A stretch of DNA of 64,000 bases from Nocardiopsis salina YIM 90010 (lineage in GTDB: Bacteria > Actinomycetota > Actinomycetes > Streptosporangiales > Streptosporangiaceae). Numbering within the stretch: position 1 is the stretch's first letter; every line of letters starts with the position of its first letter. A program made the position numbers and the translations under genes. Where the stretch lies: contig NZ_ANBF01000044.1 of NCBI RefSeq assembly GCF_000341025.1, forward strand, positions 2,085 to 66,084. Direction: 5' to 3'. The notes under the pieces are model-generated. The model had not been told where the DNA came from and made no database searches. It was given only the letters and a program-made list of their open reading frames with translations. Shown here piece by piece: positions 61,829 to 64,000 of this stretch.

Positions 61829-63208
61829 ATGGGGGCCGGTCGAGGGTGCGCGCGACGCTCCGCGGTGCACCGGGCAGTGGGCGCGTCGGTGCTGGTTCTG
61901 TTCGCCGCGGCAGGTGCCGCGCCGGGCGCGTGGGCCGGTGACGGGGTCGAGACCGGCGGGGGAGTGGAGCACCTGGCCAACGTCCCCAAGCAGCCGGGTC
62001 TGGACGGCGAACCGCAGTTCAACACCGACCTGGCCTTCAGCGGTGACCACGCCATCGGCGGCAACTACGACGGTTTCACCGTCTACGACATCTCCCAGCC
62101 GGAGGACCCCCAGGTGGTGTCCACGGTCGTGTGCCCCGGCGGGCAGGGGGACGTGTCGGTCAGCGGGGACCTGCTCTACTTCTCGGTGGACTACCCGCGG
62201 GCGGGCGAGGAGTGCGGCGATGCCGAGGCCCACGCATCCGACGCCGACGCGTTCGAGGGGGTGCGCATCTTCGACATCTCCGACAAGGCGAACCCGGAGT
62301 ACGTGACGGCGGTGCGCACCGACTGCGGCTCCCACACCAACACGCTCGTGCCCGGTGAGGACGGGACCGACTACATCTTCGTGTCCTCGTACTCACCGTC
62401 GGAGGAGTTCCCCAACTGCCGGCCGCCGCACGACAAGATCTCCGTCATCGAGGTGCCCACAGCCGACCCGGCCTCGGCCGAGGTGGTCAATGAGCCGGTG
62501 CTGTTCCCGGAGGGCGGCCACGAGGAGACCACCGGCTGCCACGACATCACCGCGTACCCGGAGAAGGGCATCGCGGCCGGCGCCTGCATCGGCGACGGCA
62601 TCATCATGGACATCACCGACCCCGTGAACCCCGAGGTCGTCGAACGTGTCCAGGACGAGAACTTCGCCTTCTGGCACTCGGCCACCTTCACCGACGACGC
62701 GAACAACATCGTGTTCACCGACGAGCTCGGCAGCGGCTTCGCGGCCACCTGCGACGAGGAGACCGGTCCCGAACGCGGTGCCAACGCGATCTACTCGCTC
62801 GACGACAGCGGTGAAAGCCCGAGTCTCGATTTTCGGAGCTACTTCAAATTGCCGAGACACCAGTCCGAAACTGAGAACTGTGTGGCGCACAATGGATCGC
62901 TCATTCCGGTTCCGGGCGGTGACTTCTTCGTGCAGGCCTGGTATCAGGGCGGGGTGTCGATCATCGACCTGACCAACCCCGACAACCCCGAGGAGATCGG
63001 GTACTTCGACCGCGGCCCGTGGGATCCCGACCAGCTCAGCACGGCCGGCTCGTGGTCGGCGTACTACTACAACGGCCACGTGTACTCCTCGGACATCCAG
63101 CAGGGGCTCGACGTCCTGCGCCTCACCGACGAGCGCACGCAGGGTGCGGAGGAGATCGTCATGGACGAGTTCAACCCGCAGTCGCAGCCCGCCCACGGCC
63201 AGGGCTGA
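61829..63208 (+). CDS. Secreted LVIVD-repeat (beta-propeller-like) protein 1
   Basis: A 459-aa exported protein. The signal peptide ends near AAPGAWA. The mature part contains LVIVD-type strands, each with a D-I-S/T-(N/D)-P pattern: TVYDISQPEDPQVVS, RIFDISDKANPEYV, IIMDITDPVNPEVVE and SIIDLTNPDNPEEI. This suggests a seven-bladed propeller. Several paired Cys imply disulfides. The ATG at 61829 follows a G-rich ribosome binding site; GTG codons at 61811 and 61823 are alternatives. A close paralogue begins 204 bp downstream. About 40 codons near 62805-62930 use many A/T-ending codons, unlike the rest of the gene. Ligand or enzyme function unknown. Confidence 0.85.
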   Translation: MGAGRGCARRSAVHRAVGASVLVLFAAAGAAPGAWAGDGVETGGGVEHLANVPKQPGLDGEPQFNTDLAFSGDHAIGGNYDGFTVYDISQPEDPQVVSTVVCPGGQGDVSVSGDLLYFSVDYPRAGEECGDAEAHASDADAFEGVRIFDISDKANPEYVTAVRTDCGSHTNTLVPGEDGTDYIFVSSYSPSEEFPNCRPPHDKISVIEVPTADPASAEVVNEPVLFPEGGHEETTGCHDITAYPEKGIAAGACIGDGIIMDITDPVNPEVVERVQDENFAFWHSATFTDDANNIVFTDELGSGFAATCDEETGPERGANAIYSLDDSGESPSLDFRSYFKLPRHQSETENCVAHNGSLIPVPGGDFFVQAWYQGGVSIIDLTNPDNPEEIGYFDRGPWDPDQLSTAGSWSAYYYNGHVYSSDIQQGLDVLRLTDERTQGAEEIVMDEFNPQSQPAHGQG

Positions 63209-63228
63209 TGCGGATCCGCAGCAGAATC

Positions 63229-63265
63229 GGCGGCGCGGGGGCACAGGGCGTGCCCGCGGGCCGCC
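63229..63265. terminator. Hairpin after first LVIVD gene
   Basis: The arms 63229-63243 and 63251-63265 pair at 13 of 15 positions with a 7-base loop; a 12-bp palindrome TGCGGATCCGCA precedes it at about 63209. Confidence 0.55.
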
Positions 63266-63321
63266 GCCCCTGTGTCCGGACAGGGTGGCGTGTCCGTTCG
63301 GCCCCGAGAAAGCCGTGCCAA

Positions 63322-63341
63322 GAACAAGGTTTCTTTTGTTC
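63322..63341. promoter_or_regulatory. Dyad in AT-rich promoter region of second LVIVD gene
   Basis: GAACAA (63322-63327) and TTGTTC (63336-63341) are perfect arms around 8 bases. The following 60 bases are unusually AT-rich (for example TATACATTTTGATG) and must include the promoter of the second LVIVD gene. Confidence 0.4.
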
Positions 63342-63412
63342 ACCCCTATACATTTTGATGTTGAACTGTGTACGTTCTTCCTGTTTAGCTCCATTCGGAC
63401 TCAGGAGTACGC

Positions 63413-64000
63413 ATGGCGTCTTCCCCCGGTTCCCCCAGACGTCGACACTCCGGCGCCCTCAAGGCGGCCGCCACCCTCGCGGCAGCCACGCTCTCCCTCT
63501 CAGTGCTGGGCCCTGCTTCGGCCGGCGCCGACGAGACCGCCTTCGAGAGCGACGCCGAGACGAGCCCCAACCTCACGCACGTGGCCAACGTGCCCAAGTC
63601 CGAGGCCATGGACGCCTGGAACTCCGACCTGGCGTTCACCGGCGACTACGCAATCGGCGGCAACTACAACGGGTTCACCGTCTACGACATCTCCGAGCCC
63701 GAGGACCCCCAGGTCGTGTCCGAGGTGGTCTGCCCGGGCGGTCAGGGCGACGTGTCGGTCAGCGGGGACCTGTTGTACTTCTCCGTGGACTATCCGCGTG
63801 CCGACGAGGAGTGCGGCGCGCCGGAGGTGCCCACCACGGACCCGGACGGGTTCGAGGGGATGCGGATCTTCGACATCTCCGACAGGACGAACCCTCAGTA
63901 CGTCACCGCGGTCGCCACGGACTGCGGCTCGCACACCAACACCCTGGTCCCGGGCAAGGACGGCGAGACCGACTACATCTACGTGTCCTCGTACTCGCCT
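63413..64000 (+). CDS. Secreted LVIVD-repeat protein 2 (3' truncated by window)
   Basis: The first 196 residues of a paralogue of the preceding gene. A signal peptide (RRRHSGALKAAATLAAATLS, cleavage near ASA-GAD) leads to LTHVANVPKSEAMDAWNSDL, TVYDISEPEDPQVVSEVVCP, RIFDISDRTNPQYV and TDCGSHTNTLVPGKDG, co-linear with protein 1 and about 70% identical over the shared part by eye. The ATG at 63413 has CAGGAG six bases upstream. The tandem arrangement indicates gene duplication; the two have separate promoters. Confidence 0.85.
   Translation, partial: MASSPGSPRRRHSGALKAAATLAAATLSLSVLGPASAGADETAFESDAETSPNLTHVANVPKSEAMDAWNSDLAFTGDYAIGGNYNGFTVYDISEPEDPQVVSEVVCPGGQGDVSVSGDLLYFSVDYPRADEECGAPEVPTTDPDGFEGMRIFDISDRTNPQYVTAVATDCGSHTNTLVPGKDGETDYIYVSSYSP

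Overview
The window is 64 kb of very GC-rich DNA (about 70-73% by eye). It has many GTG and some TTG starts, coding frames with G or C at nearly every third position, long Ala/Gly/Pro/Asp-rich protein tails, and dense genes on both strands. Gene content points to an actinomycete, most likely a Nocardiopsis-like member of the Streptosporangiales. The clues are a paired clpP1-clpP2-clpX locus behind tig and two tRNA genes, a mycothiol-type DsbA/FrnE oxidoreductase, a DUF6504 protein, and sites resembling the BldD, ClgR, LexA and IdeR/DmdR boxes of actinobacteria. The genus is an inference. The region is chromosomal core with no intact prophage, insertion sequence or CRISPR array.

Layout. 1-8.7 kb: the 3' part of a secreted penicillin acylase, an NfeD-SPFH membrane pair, a PknB-type kinase, a membrane protein sharing the kinase's extracellular domain, and a small DUF6504 gene behind a LexA-like box. 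8.9-14.7 kb: a GNAT acetyltransferase, a BluB-CobT fusion with a huge disordered head, and a CysG/CobA-type siroheme/corrin enzyme. 14.8-19.7 kb: two translationally coupled dynamin-like GTPases. 20.3-23.6 kb: a membrane diguanylate cyclase with a BldD-like box at its promoter, and a DUF4192 protein. 23.7-26.1 kb: an ArsR regulator overlapping a P1B-4 metal ATPase, with a leaderless promoter and operator. 26.3-35.7 kb: EttA, truncated haemoglobin, thioesterase, prolyl oligopeptidase, HNH protein, IlvD and a NERD protein. 35.8-46.7 kb: amidase, MFS transporter, MalQ, alpha/beta hydrolase, PepN, FrnE-like protein, a small acidic protein and aldehyde dehydrogenase. 46.8-54.7 kb: a tiny membrane protein, RpiB, a PP2C-type phosphatase, MgtE, an MT0933-type protein, an iron-box (2Fe-2S) protein with a basic tail, an ABC exporter, a nucleotidyltransferase and a small unknown protein. 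54.7-60.1 kb: a tRNA-like relic, tRNA-Gly, tRNA-Pro, tig, clpP1, clpP2 and clpX. 60.2-64.0 kb: a membrane protein, a DUF305 lipoprotein and two tandem secreted LVIVD-repeat proteins, the second cut by the window end.

How it works together. tig-clpP1-clpP2-clpX is a protein folding and degradation block, and a motif upstream of clpP1 fits ClgR activation. The cobamide genes supply the lower ligand (BluB), activate it (CobT) and make precorrin-2 (CobA). Four global regulatory circuits can be read from single promoters: SOS (LexA), development/c-di-GMP (BldD), iron (IdeR/DmdR) and proteolysis (ClgR). Several genes show a -10 hexamer six to eight bases before the start codon, the arrangement of leaderless mRNAs common in actinobacteria. 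Start codons were moved inward wherever a ribosome binding site or family alignment supported it. All family assignments come from recognising motifs by eye, without database searches.
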